Assembly: GCA_002205965.3 (NCBI GenBank)
Contig: NADL03000501.1
Coordinates: forward strand, 2,232,001 to 2,296,000
Length of the DNA: 64,000 nucleotides
Source of the DNA: Kappaphycus alvarezii
Taxonomy: Eukaryota; Rhodophyta; Florideophyceae; Gigartinales; Solieriaceae
Reading direction: 5' to 3'
Positions 42,751 to 53,684 of this stretch are shown here, piece by piece; within the stretch, counting starts at the first letter, position 1, and each line of letters starts with the position of its first letter. The notes below the pieces were generated by a model. The model was not told the DNA's origin and did not search any database. It was given only the letters and a program-made list of their open reading frames with translations. The translations under genes were made by a program, and so were the position numbers.

Positions 42751-43383
42751 GTTTGTTTTACGGTAAGGATTTGTGGACTTTCGTTTAGTGCTGGCTTTTA
42801 CGTCCTAATCTGCTCTTAATCTGACGCAACCTCGTGAAATGGAACTGCCTACTAGCATCCAGGAGCACAATGCCTGGAATGCTATAGCTGCAGCAAAAAT
42901 TGCCTTGTAGAATTATAGAATTCTATCGGGAAGGATATTTTTTGAGAACCGTTTTTGGCCTATCTTGTGGGTATTTATGGTAATCTCGCTATTGTACCGC
43001 GGAATTTGGTGGCTAGGCGGCACATTTCTAAGGAGTGAGTTGCCTTTCGTCGCGGACAAGCAGTATGTTCTGGCGCTAGAAATGCAACTTTAACTTTATC
43101 TTTTGTCTTTTTTGTTATGAACGGCAGTTTGTGGACTGTGATTTGTCCATTGCCCATATAATGATTAAAACTTGGACGTTTTTTCGATCAAACAATCATC
43201 TTTCCGTTCAACGTTGAGGGAACGTTTGGCCAAAAAAATGCTTGTTTTACTCGTACTATATCTTTCCGGATACTCCTTTACTATTCCTCATGGTTCACAA
43301 GTCTTAATGAAGACTTCATGGTTCTCCATATAACATAAGCTTACCTTGGATATGAAAAACTTTAAAACTGGTCAACATTAAGC
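42751..43383. other. Possible transposase tail, otherwise empty
   Basis: Sequence after the pogo-like remnant. No TIR or gene is recognised. Confidence 0.35.
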
Positions 43384-43478
43384 ACTTTTTAAATTAGAGG
43401 TATCATTCGGCACCCTGTAGGATATTCCGGGCCACAACCGACCATATTTTTCAAATATTAAATCACCCCACATTCACC
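43384..43478 (+). repeat. R1 repeat, 3'-end-only copy
   Basis: These bases are almost identical to the reverse complement of 19790-19876 (shared GGATATTCCGG and CATATTTTTCAAATATTAAA). It begins just at the position that corresponds to the coding end of R1, as a 5'-truncated retroelement copy would. Confidence 0.7.
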
Positions 43479-45491
43479 CAGCTTTTTAATTTTATTTTCT
43501 ATTTTTGTTCTGGACTGAGGACAACCCAGTGGTGCAATACTGTTTTAGACTCACAGCTGAAAACGCTCTAATGTACAATATTAACGTTCTCTTGTGGAAG
43601 GAGTGTACACAGCATTACATTGTAGATGTGGTAGGTTTTTCACTATATGCCACGAACATTGCTTGAGGCCTCTCCAAGGACATGAAGGGGCATGAGTTGC
43701 ATTGGGCGCAAGCGGGCCACGAATGCATTAGTCCTCTCATGTAACCGAGAGTACAGAGAATGCATTGCCGCTAGCGGACCACAGGGAATGCACGAGGCCT
43801 CTTCGGGAAGTATTAAAGCACAGAAATTGCAATATACGCTAGATGTGCAACTACTTCGGGCACAGTGAGGCACCCCAGACCGAGGGGAATGCAAGGAATG
43901 CACTGATGCGGGTAAGGGAAGTGGAGTGCATCCGTAGTTAGTGAGAATATTAAGCGACATGAAACACGGCCATCGGGGCAGTAGACCCTACAGCTACATA
44001 GGAAAAGTCTACCCCGAGTGCCGGAGAGTAATGCAACGAGTCTCCCGCAGATGCCGAAGGGCATGGAAGCCCGGGCTGTCGACGAGGTTCAACTTGCTGG
44101 ATATGAATGAACAGGTGGGACTTCGCAGGATGCTGCAGTCGGAAGTTCCCCCAGCAATTGTGCTGATCTGACCCTCGACTTTTGGAATCGTGCACATCGA
44201 ACCATCAACCCACGACTTTATTCCAGTATAAGTTCTGTCCAACCAGATGGGTCCACAACTGTACAGTACTGTACTCTACCACTCAAAGGTACAGTATTCG
44301 GTTATTAATGGGTAGAGCGTAATGGCCAGCAGCCCACCAATTAGCGGGAGGGGCTTCTCATTACAGCAATAGGGGTTCTTTACAGTACGTTGGTGTTTCA
44401 TAAACTGTTTACAGATGCATGACAGTGCAATATTGTCCAACAAAAATTCTCAGTACACAATATACTGTAGAGTGCTGTACTGCACAGTACGTACTCGGTA
44501 ACACTAAACAGTACCACTTTACTTTATTGTTCTTAAATTTCGCCCAACGGAGCACACTGAACTGCAATACTGCATTGATGACAGCATGGTTGGGCTGCGT
44601 AGAATCATGATTATTTTTTGAGCACCTGAAACGGTATCCTGAGATAATTTGAATGATTGTTATGGTCGGGCTTGAGAAAATCAGGCCTGTAAGAAATCAA
44701 CGAGTTGAAAGTCATGCGGGTCTTTTCTCTCGAGACTCTCCTCATTCAAACAATTACAGAAATTCAAAGTATGTTTTTATTTCGATCAAGTCGCGAGATG
44801 GACTATGAGAAGTAGCCATTCTTTTCATTACTTTCGCTAGGGGAAATTTTTTTTCTTTTATATATGGAGCTCTATGATCAACAACCAGGAATAATTTTGA
44901 AACAGCAATTACTAACCTCACTGTACTGTACTGTACTGCAGCCTTGTTCCAGAGCGCAAAACGGTATATCTTTGCCCGCTCGACCCCTCTTCCTCAGATT
45001 ATGCACGGGTGCCTGTTTGAAATGTAACTGCTTCCGCTTATCTTACAAACCTTACCGACACCACCTATTAATGCTCGTAATATTATTCCAAAATAGATTT
45101 CTATATTTACTTACCATACTGCACAGTTCCAGATGTGTACTGTACTGTTGTAGCTATTGTACCAGTACAGTACTGTACTCTACGGTTTCGCTGTTGGACG
45201 GCCGACATACTGCGATAGCGCTCAAGAAATTCTTTTGTTCTGTTTTCTCCACATATTTTCATTATCAAATTCCATCCCTTTTCATTGCTTTGTATTTTCA
45301 AGAGACGGCTCATTTGATTCAAGTTTCAAGAAATACTCCTCTAATGCAACAATCATACCCAGTGGCGGATCATCTGCCGGGAGACCAAAAAAGTAAACCT
45401 CATCACTGAGCCCTCCATTGTAGTCAGGCAACACCAAGTCGCAACGCGTTTTTATTTGTTGGCACTAGTAACCGTGCCAAAATAGGTATTC
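43479..45491. other. No recognisable gene; GAATGCA-rich patch and palindromic words
   Basis: At 43640-43935 the heptamer GAATGCA and near relatives recur many times at irregular spacing. From 44240 on, TACTGTAC/GTACAGTA words are frequent. The longest plus frame (44864-45409) spans such words and has no recognisable motif. Minus frames at 43950-44242 are likewise unassigned. Confidence 0.4.
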
Positions 45492-45690
45492 ATGTCAACA
45501 GCAATCGGTATGTCGACGTCTACGGTACAGCAACCAAACAGTATCCCTTACTTGACATTTGCCGCGATGGTTAGAGCGGTGCTTACCCAAAGGCACGCTG
45601 CTGCGACCGTCACGTCCAACGCGGCATGCCTGCTCGCCGGCATTGAGCCGGCCCTGTAAGGAAGGTCATGTACTGTAGTGTTACCCATCA
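45492..45690 (+). repeat. R1 repeat copy with a 55-residue open frame
   Basis: From an ATG at 45492 to a TAA at 45657-45659 a short frame ends VRAVLTQRHAAATVTSNAA and then CLLAGIEPAL. It matches the C-terminus of the 19.8-20.1 kb copy (RTVLTQRHAAAAVLSNAA). It may be a separately decayed fragment; the upstream part (Ser/Thr-rich) has no counterpart in the other copies. Confidence 0.5.
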
Positions 45691-48448
45691 GCGACGACTG
45701 ATCCCGCACAACGCATTAGCCGCGTGGATATAACCGACCACATCTTCCATCCATTAAACTAACCCAAAAGTTTCCCATTTGCCGCTTTCGCTTGCTTCTC
45801 GTTGCCCTATGTACTATGCATCCCAGTGTCAAAGCTTCATCAAAATCCTCTGCAGCATAATGCGAGACTTTCAGATGTGAGCAATGGGGCGGAATTCTGT
45901 AGCGAGTTTGAATGTTTGAAAAGAAAGTTCGGCTGGTTCCAGACTAGTGTAATATAGTAAGGCTGTATGGGAAACCCGGACGTTCAGAAAGATTAGTAGG
46001 ATCAAGCCGTATAATAGTTCACAACTGCAGTTGTACAACTATAACTACAGTTGTCAACTACACTACAGGACTATTCTGTCATACTGCAGAGCTACACGGC
46101 TATCGATCTTTCGAAACTAAGAGCTCGGTGTCTACTATGTGAGGCGAGACCCCTGTCAAAACTCTTCCCAAAAATTCGTCTTTGGCGCTAGCGGCGGCTA
46201 TCCTCAAAAATGAAGGGCTACTCTGCAGATACGGCATGTTCGGAGCTCTGGCTCCCCCATGAGTCAAAATCAGTTGAGTAAATTTCCAGTTTGATTCGCG
46301 ACTTTTTTTGGAATTCCTACTTGGGCTACAGAGCACGGGCCACAGGGAACGAGGCACGGAAAGCTCTACATGCCAGTTACCTAATCTGTAGTACTTTGTT
46401 TCAGAGGTTGGTTGATACGTCCTAGCGGTTAGTATGGACCCTTGGTACAGTACTGTACAGTACTGAATGTGTTCAAGAATATTGACAAGCGTGAGATCAA
46501 CAATTTTACTGTTGGGGATCACAATCAAGGGTGGCCGAAAGAGGTCTGCCTCAACCAATACTGCAATGTACCGTACAGTACTCGAATGTGTGTCTAGGGT
46601 GACTACATAGAGTTCAACTTTCTGGTTTACTCTGCTGATTCCCCTGTCTGTCTGAAATGATGATAATGGCGGGACCACCTCCATGCAGATTACGACACCA
46701 TCAATACGCATGATCTTGGGAGGTGCATATCGCCTGTGCCGATATACAACGCGGCAGATCAGATGGTGGCTTACACAGCCGCATGCAGTGGTGCGGTCCG
46801 TTGGCGGGCGCCTGCATGTAAACTGTTGGCCCCTTTATTTTCCATTTATTTTCTCGTGCTAATTACGGTGATAGAAGCGCAATATTAGCTCTGATTGCTA
46901 TCTATGTTCTCTGAATCATACCGTACCGTACGTAAATTCCTGTTCTCACTGTCAAGCGCTTGCAGGATAAGATTTTAAATCCGTGTGAAAGAGACATTCC
47001 AATTGGAATGATTCTACCCTGAGAGTACTAAGTTGCGTACTACTGTTGTGTGATACTTAAAAATAAATCTGTGCTCAAGATTAATGTCAACATGAAGCAA
47101 GCAATGCGTTGCAGTTGACATCAACAGCAGAAAGAATCCGCAAAATTGTTCTGCCGTTGAGCATGCTACACAATGTTGATGCTAAACTTATATTCGGTAC
47201 TGTGGTACACACAATCTATCTCGAATTTGTTTCCTTCTGATTTCATACTGATATACGAAGGTGATCTCGCGGAGGGATATGGTATCTATCACCTTTCAGC
47301 CTTCATACCTTGTCGCCTTTAAACGTAAACATTAATTCGAAACGACTTGTCCAAGTAGCCAACCGCTCTGCTACCGACATTGTTCTACTTTCAGAAAGCC
47401 GTTGCAAAGTTCTTGTTGTCGGGAAGCTACAGGAGATTGGTTCTAACCTTACTACACCAATACTGCAACGCTTCAAGCTTGGAAATGATCGTTTTGGGCA
47501 GCAGTTTGTTTTTCAAACAACACCAAGTGGCGGTTTAAAGTCAGGGACAGATTTCTTTACAGTGTTGGTACCGCCAGCAATTCCCCGCGGTTTCTCATTC
47601 CACATTCGTTTGGCACACAAATTGGGGAGAAAACAATTCAGAATGGCGCCGACAAAATGGTAACGTCTCTTTTGGGTACTACAATAGATCCTGATGTCAT
47701 TCGCTTTCAAGGATGTCATACATATGCCAATGCTCACCACAGATTGGCACTTTCACAAAAAAAACCAGTCAAGTAACAAAAAAGCTACCCAAAATACATC
47801 CTTTTATTGATCGATTGCAACATTCCACCACCAACATCAACCTTACAAAACTAGTTCCAATCTTGTACTGACGCTTCCGAGCCAATAAGCAGCGATGAAA
47901 CACGTCAATACTGACACATATACTTTCAAGAAGCCGACTAGCCTCCATAACCCTCCCCAAATGTACAGTAACACACTCTCCACCCATGCCTCAGTAACCT
48001 CGAGACCTACCCTGGGCTCCACCCCTCCTGCGCTTTCAACACCCCATTCTCCCGTCAGCAGACCTTATGTCCCCCACGATTTATTGCAGGCCCCACACCT
48101 GTAGCATTCAAACGTCTGCTAACCGACAACAGCTCCATTCTTTTACTCAGAAAAGCACCCCGAGCATCCACGTCCACAGCCCCCAATTTTTTTATTCTTC
48201 CATCCCCAAAAATCTACTAGGCTGCTTTCCCACCGGCATCCGCACATGACGTATGCCGCCATCCTGAAAGGACCACCTTTCGACAAGCCACAGTAACTCC
48301 ACCCAAACACTCCCCAGTCTCACAACCCTTACCCTTCTCGCCCCTTTCCTCCCCCCTCTCCCCCCTCACTCTGCCCTTATTGGACTTTGACATTCCACCT
48401 CGACATCAGTCGTCCGTCCCCACTCTTCCCCACCCTTTCTCTGTAACC
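45691..48448. other. No recognisable gene
   Basis: The minus frame at 46100-46711 (203 codons) and the plus frame at 47310-47663 (no usable ATG) have no recognisable domain, and the first runs through GTACAGTACTGTAC words. 47900-48440 is C/T-rich, perhaps the promoter region of the downstream gene. Confidence 0.35.
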
Positions 48449-49342
48449 ATGACACCGCACCCTGTTGATAGCCTTGTACGACTTGCGCTATTTTTCCTTG
48501 TTGTCGTTATTGCGTCTCCAACCGTGTCCACGTTTCTGACTACCGCTCATTCATCTGTACCCTGCTATGGTCGTTGCAGATTCCGGTTTTGTGATGCAAC
48601 ATCTACGATTTTGTTGTTTGCAAATCAAGATGAGCCGTTTATGCCAGCGATCTGTGAGCGCGATGGACATACACGCCTGGTTTCAGTGGCGGAATCTGGA
48701 GAGGCGAGAGTCGTCGTTGGCAGGGGACGCTTTAAACGTATTTCGAGATTAACGGCCTCGCAAAAGTTCTCGCAATCATTTTTCAAGGTGTTGGGATCAG
48801 GGGACGGCGTGGTGAGTGTTGCACATGAGACCGCCCAAGGCAATCAGGCAAGTGTGGTGGATGGGAGATGTTTTGTATTAAGGATTAAGAGATTTCAGAT
48901 TGCAAGGCGTTTTAAGATTGTAAACGGAGTGGGAAACAAGAGAAGGGATTGCGTGGCCTTCCAGCCTGTGTTACCAAGGATTATGGTCGAGGTTAAGTGG
49001 GACGGACCTGATGATCTTGATCTAGTTGTAGTGGATCCGAACGGCGAGGAACTGTCGGCACAGAGCAATGTGATGACGAGAACAGGGGAGTTGTTGATGG
49101 ATGACGGAGTGAGTCGATGCGGGGAGGTAGGAGTGAATGGAAGGGAGGTAAGCGTGTATCGGGGTAATATAGTGAGGGGGGGATATGTGGCGTTTGTGAA
49201 GCATTGGGACAATTGCGGGGATGGGGCCAGGTGGAGGTTGACTGTGAGGGTGGAAGGCACAGTGGTGGGGGAAAGAATGGGATTTTCAAATGGGGATAAC
49301 GACCAACTGGTAGTCGGAAGTATGTTGCGATTTCGGGTCTAG
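48449..49342 (+). CDS. Secreted protein with YfaP/DUF2135-like domain
   Basis: This is an intronless frame of 297 codons from ATG 48449 to TAG 49340-49342. The N-terminus has a clear signal peptide (RLALFFLVVVIASPTVSTFL), so the product is probably exported or in the cell envelope. The middle part (about residues 40-160) is Arg-rich with paired cysteines and no named domain. Residues from about 180 read IMVEVKWDGPDDLDLVVVDP, followed by NGEEL, a GG-x-YVAFVKHWDNCG segment and a final beta-strand pattern; this is the layout of YfaP/DUF2135 beta-sandwich domains, and DLDLVVVDP is the diagnostic part. The function is unknown. A C/T-rich tract lies upstream, as is common for core promoters in some algae. 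It is the only host-like intact gene I can support here. Confidence 0.7.
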   Translation: MTPHPVDSLVRLALFFLVVVIASPTVSTFLTTAHSSVPCYGRCRFRFCDATSTILLFANQDEPFMPAICERDGHTRLVSVAESGEARVVVGRGRFKRISRLTASQKFSQSFFKVLGSGDGVVSVAHETAQGNQASVVDGRCFVLRIKRFQIARRFKIVNGVGNKRRDCVAFQPVLPRIMVEVKWDGPDDLDLVVVDPNGEELSAQSNVMTRTGELLMDDGVSRCGEVGVNGREVSVYRGNIVRGGYVAFVKHWDNCGDGARWRLTVRVEGTVVGERMGFSNGDNDQLVVGSMLRFRV

Positions 49343-49892
49343 CGAAAACCATAACGCGGTCCGGGCGTCAGCAACACTTCTTTGGATGGGTTGATTCCGT
49401 TTGCAATCTTAATCTTGGACATGACGGAGACTCTGATGTTTCAGGTTGGAAATAGGCAGCGGAGAAAGGCAGAAACTCCTGAGTTGCTTCTGCTTGATTT
49501 CTCTGCAGAGAAATCATATAGAGATTAGGGAAGCACCATCCGAATGTACTGTAAGCATACTGTAGTAAACTGGAGCTGCAGGCTTTGGTACTGTTGCTTC
49601 ACCGTGTTGTCCGCAACGCAGTACAATTTCTTACAATACTGTACAGTGTACTGTACAACTGTACAGCACTTTTCGATTAGGAGTACATTCTAGAGTTCTG
49701 TACGATCATACTGGACAACTGTACTAAACCCCTAAAACCCTATACTGTACTGTACTGTTTACACTATTGTGAAGCATTTATATGTGCATGAATGAATTTT
49801 TACTCTAATAGATATACATTTTCCGTACGTCGTATCTTCATGGCATCAGTAGAACGGGTGTTCTTTCACTACCGGATCCGACTACTGGAGTT
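49343..49892. other. No gene; dense TACTGTAC palindromic words
   Basis: At 49540-49760 the words ACTGTACAGT, TACTGTAC and relatives occur more than ten times. No coding signal is seen. Confidence 0.45.
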
Positions 49893-50022
49893 AAAAGCTG
49901 GGGTTTCCTCGTCGGTCAGGTGCAGTGAGGTGCGAGCCAGGATAGCCATTGCAACAAACGACAATATGACGCAACTGAGGCGCTGATAGATGTACCGGCA
50001 GCCGATCGTGGCTGCAATACTA
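49893..50022 (-). mobile_element. 3'-end fragment of an RLE-type non-LTR element
   Basis: About 125 bases align with the family B 3' coding end at 14975-15095 (shared GCCATTGCAA and GCGCTGATA). It is the same orientation as the array and is diverged. It ends about 90 bases before the TIR of the pogo-like element. Confidence 0.65.
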
Positions 50023-50114
50023 CAATAGGGGAAACGTTTGGGTATTTTTATTTTTGAGAAATATAGTGATTTCCCGAAGCGAGTTTAGTTATTCCAAACT
50101 AGTTACACCCGGTA

Positions 50115-52171
50115 ACCGCAATTAGTGTGGGTGCACAAATAGTGTGGCCCACACTACTTGTGTTTGGGCTCAATGGCACATTGCACAAATAGTGTGGGTT
50201 GACACCGCGGCAATCGGTTGAGAAAGCTCTCTGAAGCAAAAAGATTCGCGGGAAACAAGCAGATAAACATTTTTACCACCATAATGCAATCCAGCATTTC
50301 TCACAGCTCGTTTTGGCGTCAATTCTCAACACCAAACCTCCCCTAATGACCGCACAATTGTCTGTTCCAACCACTGGGTCACCAATAATTGCTGCATTCC
50401 AACGCAGTAACGCTCGGCAGACAATGCGTAACACGCCTGCTTCCCAGGAAAACCCCACCAGTGCAACAATGTCATCTGAAAGCATTCCAACGCATTGTAC
50501 TGGTCTCTTCATCAACAAAAGACAAGCTCAAAACGTATTGAGTTTTGCTGATCGGGCGAAAATATCTTCATGGATGGTGCACGAAGGTGCCATTAGTGGT
50601 CCAAAGCACATCATCTCAAAGGCTTTTAAACACTTTAAGTCATTGTGCCGTAGCTCGGAAAAGGAAAATCTTCAAAAAGCTAGCCGCTTGTGGCATTACA
50701 GACATGAGTTTGTCAATGAAGATGGAACACCGCAAACAAGAGGCATGGTCACCACAATTACTCGAAGTACATATCCGGGCGTCTGTCGCATCAGTTCCAA
50801 GACCTCTGGAGGCAGAGGTCGAAAGGCGAGACCATGAGGTGATGCCCTTCACAAAGAATTGCTATCCGAGTTCGACCGTTTACGGAAGTTAGGAGTGAAG
50901 TTTAAGTGGAAGACGTTGCAATATCTTGCTTTGAACTTCATCGCAACATCAAACTGCGAGGCCTACCACTTTGAGATGATTGATGCTGGATCGAATAAAA
51001 TCATGACATCGTTTACATCTCGTCGTTGGATTCAGAACTTCGCCGATAAATACCGCAATGTCAGCAGATCTCATACAGGAAAACATTTGTTTTCGCCTAA
51101 AAAAGAAGAACTCATTCACAAACAAGTTGCATTTCATCTTTGCACCATGGCGAGGGCTTTCAGATGTAAGCTTCTCGGCGAGAATGACGTCGAAAACGCA
51201 GACGATACACATTTCTTCATAAACATGGACAATGGCAAGACTGTTGGACTCTGCGGAGAGACTGCGGTGAAGTACACGGATGTGGTTTCCGGTGGAGAAG
51301 GTATTACCATGGTTTTTCGTATCAGTAGCGGACGTGATGCGAAAATAGAGCCAGTGTTTATGGGTTTAAGAACGATTTGCGCAGTTATCCGATTCGGGGT
51401 GTACAAGATGACATCCAGAACGTGTCTTATCGCAGTGGACCAAAGAAATGGATGGATACTACCGTTATGCCCCAATGGTAGATGGAGTAAAAAGTCATCA
51501 AAGCGTTGCCGAATGGAGGAAAGAGAATTTTTTACGTGGATAACTGCAGCGGACACAATGAGACCATCGAGCTTAGGCAAGCGTCAGAAGCGATAAAGAC
51601 GGAGATAAGGTACTTTCTTGCTAATGCGACGCATCTTGTCCAATCAGCTGACTCGTTGGTTATTCAGAAGATAAAGTCGGCATGGAACACGAGATGGGAG
51701 AAGTATAAGATGAAAAATATTGCTGAAAATGCGTGTGCCAACTTCGGAAAGGTTCATAATCCAGGAAAGCACTTATTCTTACGACTTGCAATGATCGCAG
51801 TGCAGGATGTTAATCGTCAGAGAGATGTTGACGGCTTGACGTACGCCAGAAAGGCTATGGTATGTAAGGGTATGGCGTTGAACGTTAACGGGCTGTAGGA
51901 GGAGAAACAACTTTACCCAAAGCTTTAAAACATCATCAGAAAGCACAGAAATCACTTTGACGGCGAGATAGTCTCTGAATGAGTGCGCTTGCGGTATTGC
52001 TAGTCTATTTTTGGCCGCACTATTTGTGGCGATTTCAATTGGTATGTCCCACACCAATTACGGATGTACCATATATAGTGTGGTACCATTGAACCTGTGG
52101 CCCACACTATAATAGGTTTCTGCTTCCTCGAAACTGCTTCAGTAAATAGTGTGACCCACACTAGTTGCGGT
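50115..52171 (+). mobile_element. Pogo-like DNA transposon with TIRs and TA target duplication
   Basis: Ends: ACCGCAATTAGTGTGGGT (50115-50132) and ACCCACACTAGTTGCGGT (52154-52171), an 18-base terminal inverted repeat with one mismatch, each flanked by TA (50113-50114 and 52172-52173). That is the target site duplication of Tc1/mariner/pogo elements. Internal copies of TAGTGTGGG/CCCACACTA (left: about 50141, 50148, 50198; right: about 52077, 52109, 52146) form subterminal repeats, probably transposase binding sites. Length is 2057 bases. It contains one broken transposase gene. Confidence 0.85.
50313..51898 (+). pseudogene. Pogo-like (DDE_1) transposase, second copy
   Basis: One frame runs from about 50313 to 51360 except for a TGA at 50835-50837, where relatives have Trp. 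It covers the DNA-binding N-terminal part (RGRKARP, HKELLSEFDRLRKLGVKF, SRRWIQNFADKY) and the start of the catalytic domain (DDTHFFINMDNGKTVG, first Asp; VVSGGEGITMVFRISSGRDA). A frameshift near 51365 moves the coding signal to PIRGVQDDIQNVSYRSGPKK, then two stops, then RIFYVDNCSGHNET (second Asp) and HLVQSADSLVIQKIK (third Asp), ending with LTYARKAMVCKGMALNVNG at 51898. The DDD residues survive, so the decay is moderate. It lies entirely within the TIRs. Confidence 0.8.
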
Positions 52172-52173
52172 TA

Positions 52174-52619
52174 CTGTGTGTAGCGACTTGTAAGCTTGCA
52201 AACTGAGATATTCGTAACGTCCCCTGATCACTCTAGAGAATGGACTGGAGACCAGCCATCAGACATGAAACATGTGACATTGGTTTCGCTACGCCGTGCA
52301 TTTGTACTGTATAGTACACGGTATGTACTAAACACATACACGGCGGTTCCTTCGATTAAGAGTGTCTCCACCAGTCCGCACAAAACGGGCAAATGATTAA
52401 AATTTATGATTTGGTCTGTCGACTATCCTCGCACACGTGCAAATCGGGCGCTCAAATATTCGGAATTTTAGTACTCGATTTGCTCGGGTTTGTGAAGCCA
52501 TACTATATGGTGTACGGCAGTGGCGCGAAACGGGAAATAGGCGGGAAAAGGAAACAGCAAGGTATTCCGAGATGGTGAGGCAGGGAAAAAAGGAGAGTTA
52601 GATTGGAAAGCGGAGGGAT
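52174..52619. other. Spacer between two DNA transposons
   Basis: No gene is recognised. Some palindromic words of the TACTGTA type occur at about 52305. Confidence 0.4.
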
Positions 52620-52669
52620 TACGGCGGGCAGTTGAACACTCCATCGAATTCAGCACCAACAATGAGTAG

Positions 52670-52975
52670 CGTTTCCGGACCTCCCCGAAGTTCCGCGGCG
52701 GCAATTACGTGGCTGCAGAAGACCAGGCCATCACCAAGGCGTACATACTGGTAAGCAACGACCCCATAGTTGGGTCGGATCAGAAAGGCAGGACGTACTA
52801 CGGCAGAATCTATGCGGCGTACAAGGCGATGAAGCCGAATGGCGCACCGATGCGCAAAAACTCATCTATCAAGACGCGCTATCACACCATAGAAAAGGTC
52901 TGCACGCGCTTCAGCGCGATGTTCGCCATCTTTTGCGTCAGCGGCGACGCCTCGACTACTTTGGTGTCGTGAAGG
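52670..52975 (+). pseudogene. Harbinger accessory (Myb/SANT-like) protein, C-terminally deleted
   Basis: The frame reads FRGGNYVAAEDQAITKAYIL and VSNDPIVGSDQKGRTYYGRI and then KNSSIKTRYHTIEKVCTRF, which is the SANT/Myb-like region of Harbinger ORF2 proteins (E-D motif, DPIVG-x-DQK, W/Y-x-RI). It ends at the deletion near 52970, after the third helix. No ATG is in frame upstream before a stop at about 52667, so the start is lost or spliced. In these elements this protein helps the transposase enter the nucleus and bind DNA. Confidence 0.65.
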
Positions 52976-52984
52976 CTGGCGGGG

Positions 52985-53684
52985 GAGCCCAAAGAACGCA
53001 TGTCAGATCCAGAGCGACTGGTCGCAGATCGCCTCCAACGTCACCGTCGGTACCTTCTCCTTCCCATTGAACTGCCGGTGGTAGGCCGTCGGGCAGTTGC
53101 GCTATTCCCACTTGGAGCAGTCAATGCTCCCAAGCATGCCGAGCAAGCCGCGCTTTTCGGACTGCGAAATGATGCGGGCCTCATCCTCGTTCGTTGGCGA
53201 GCGGAGGTACTGGTCACCGAAGCTGTCAATGACTACCCGGCAGAAGCGGTAAAGGCACATCATGGTCGTCGACTCCGCCACGCTGATCTTTTAGTCTACT
53301 GCGTCCGCCACGATTCCCAGCGCCAACATGCGCATGGCCGCCGTCATCTTCTGGTACGGCAACAGGCCCTTCATTCCCGTGCAATCCGATTTCTGCACGA
53401 AGTAGGATTCCGTAGTGAACATCGCGTCAAAGAGCCGGTCGAACACTTCGCAGGAGATGCGGTAACGGCGGGGAAAAGCGGAATGGTCGTAGATGGGGTC
53501 CTTTGAGAAGTACTGCCGGTGCAAGATGTCGTCCAACAACGCACTCTCCCGGTTGATACTCGCCGCTTCCCTAGCCGCGACCCCCGCGTGGGCGCTTCTA
53601 GATGTACTCGTCTCTGCTAGAGTCGAGCAGGTCGCCAGTGATGTCGAACAGCTTCGAGCTGTCGACGAGTTGGGTGAAGTCCAT
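52985..53684 (-). pseudogene. Harbinger (DDE superfamily) transposase, C-terminally deleted
   Basis: It starts at an ATG at 53684 (MDFTQLVDSS); a frameshift near 53600 is followed by REAASINRESALLDDILHRQ, SKDPIYDHSAFPRRYRISCE, GLLPYQKMTAAMRMLALG and an in-frame TAA at about 53292. The catalytic region then gives LLGMLGSIDCSKWEYRNC (first Asp), QFNGKEKVPTVTLEAICD and SLWIWHAFFG. It ends there, so the second Asp and Glu are absent. The family is DDE_Tnp_4 (plant-type Harbinger). One frameshift, one stop and the deletion make it dead. Confidence 0.75.

Noticed and set aside
44864..45409. 181-codon plus frame as a gene
   Set aside because: Contains repeated TACTGTAC words and no conserved motif; likely chance.
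46100..46711. 203-codon minus frame as a gene
   Set aside because: No recognisable domain, and it crosses palindromic TACTGTAC words; probably a chance frame.
53000..53506. 168-codon plus frame over the Harbinger region
   Set aside because: Antisense of the transposase, whose motifs are clear on the minus strand.
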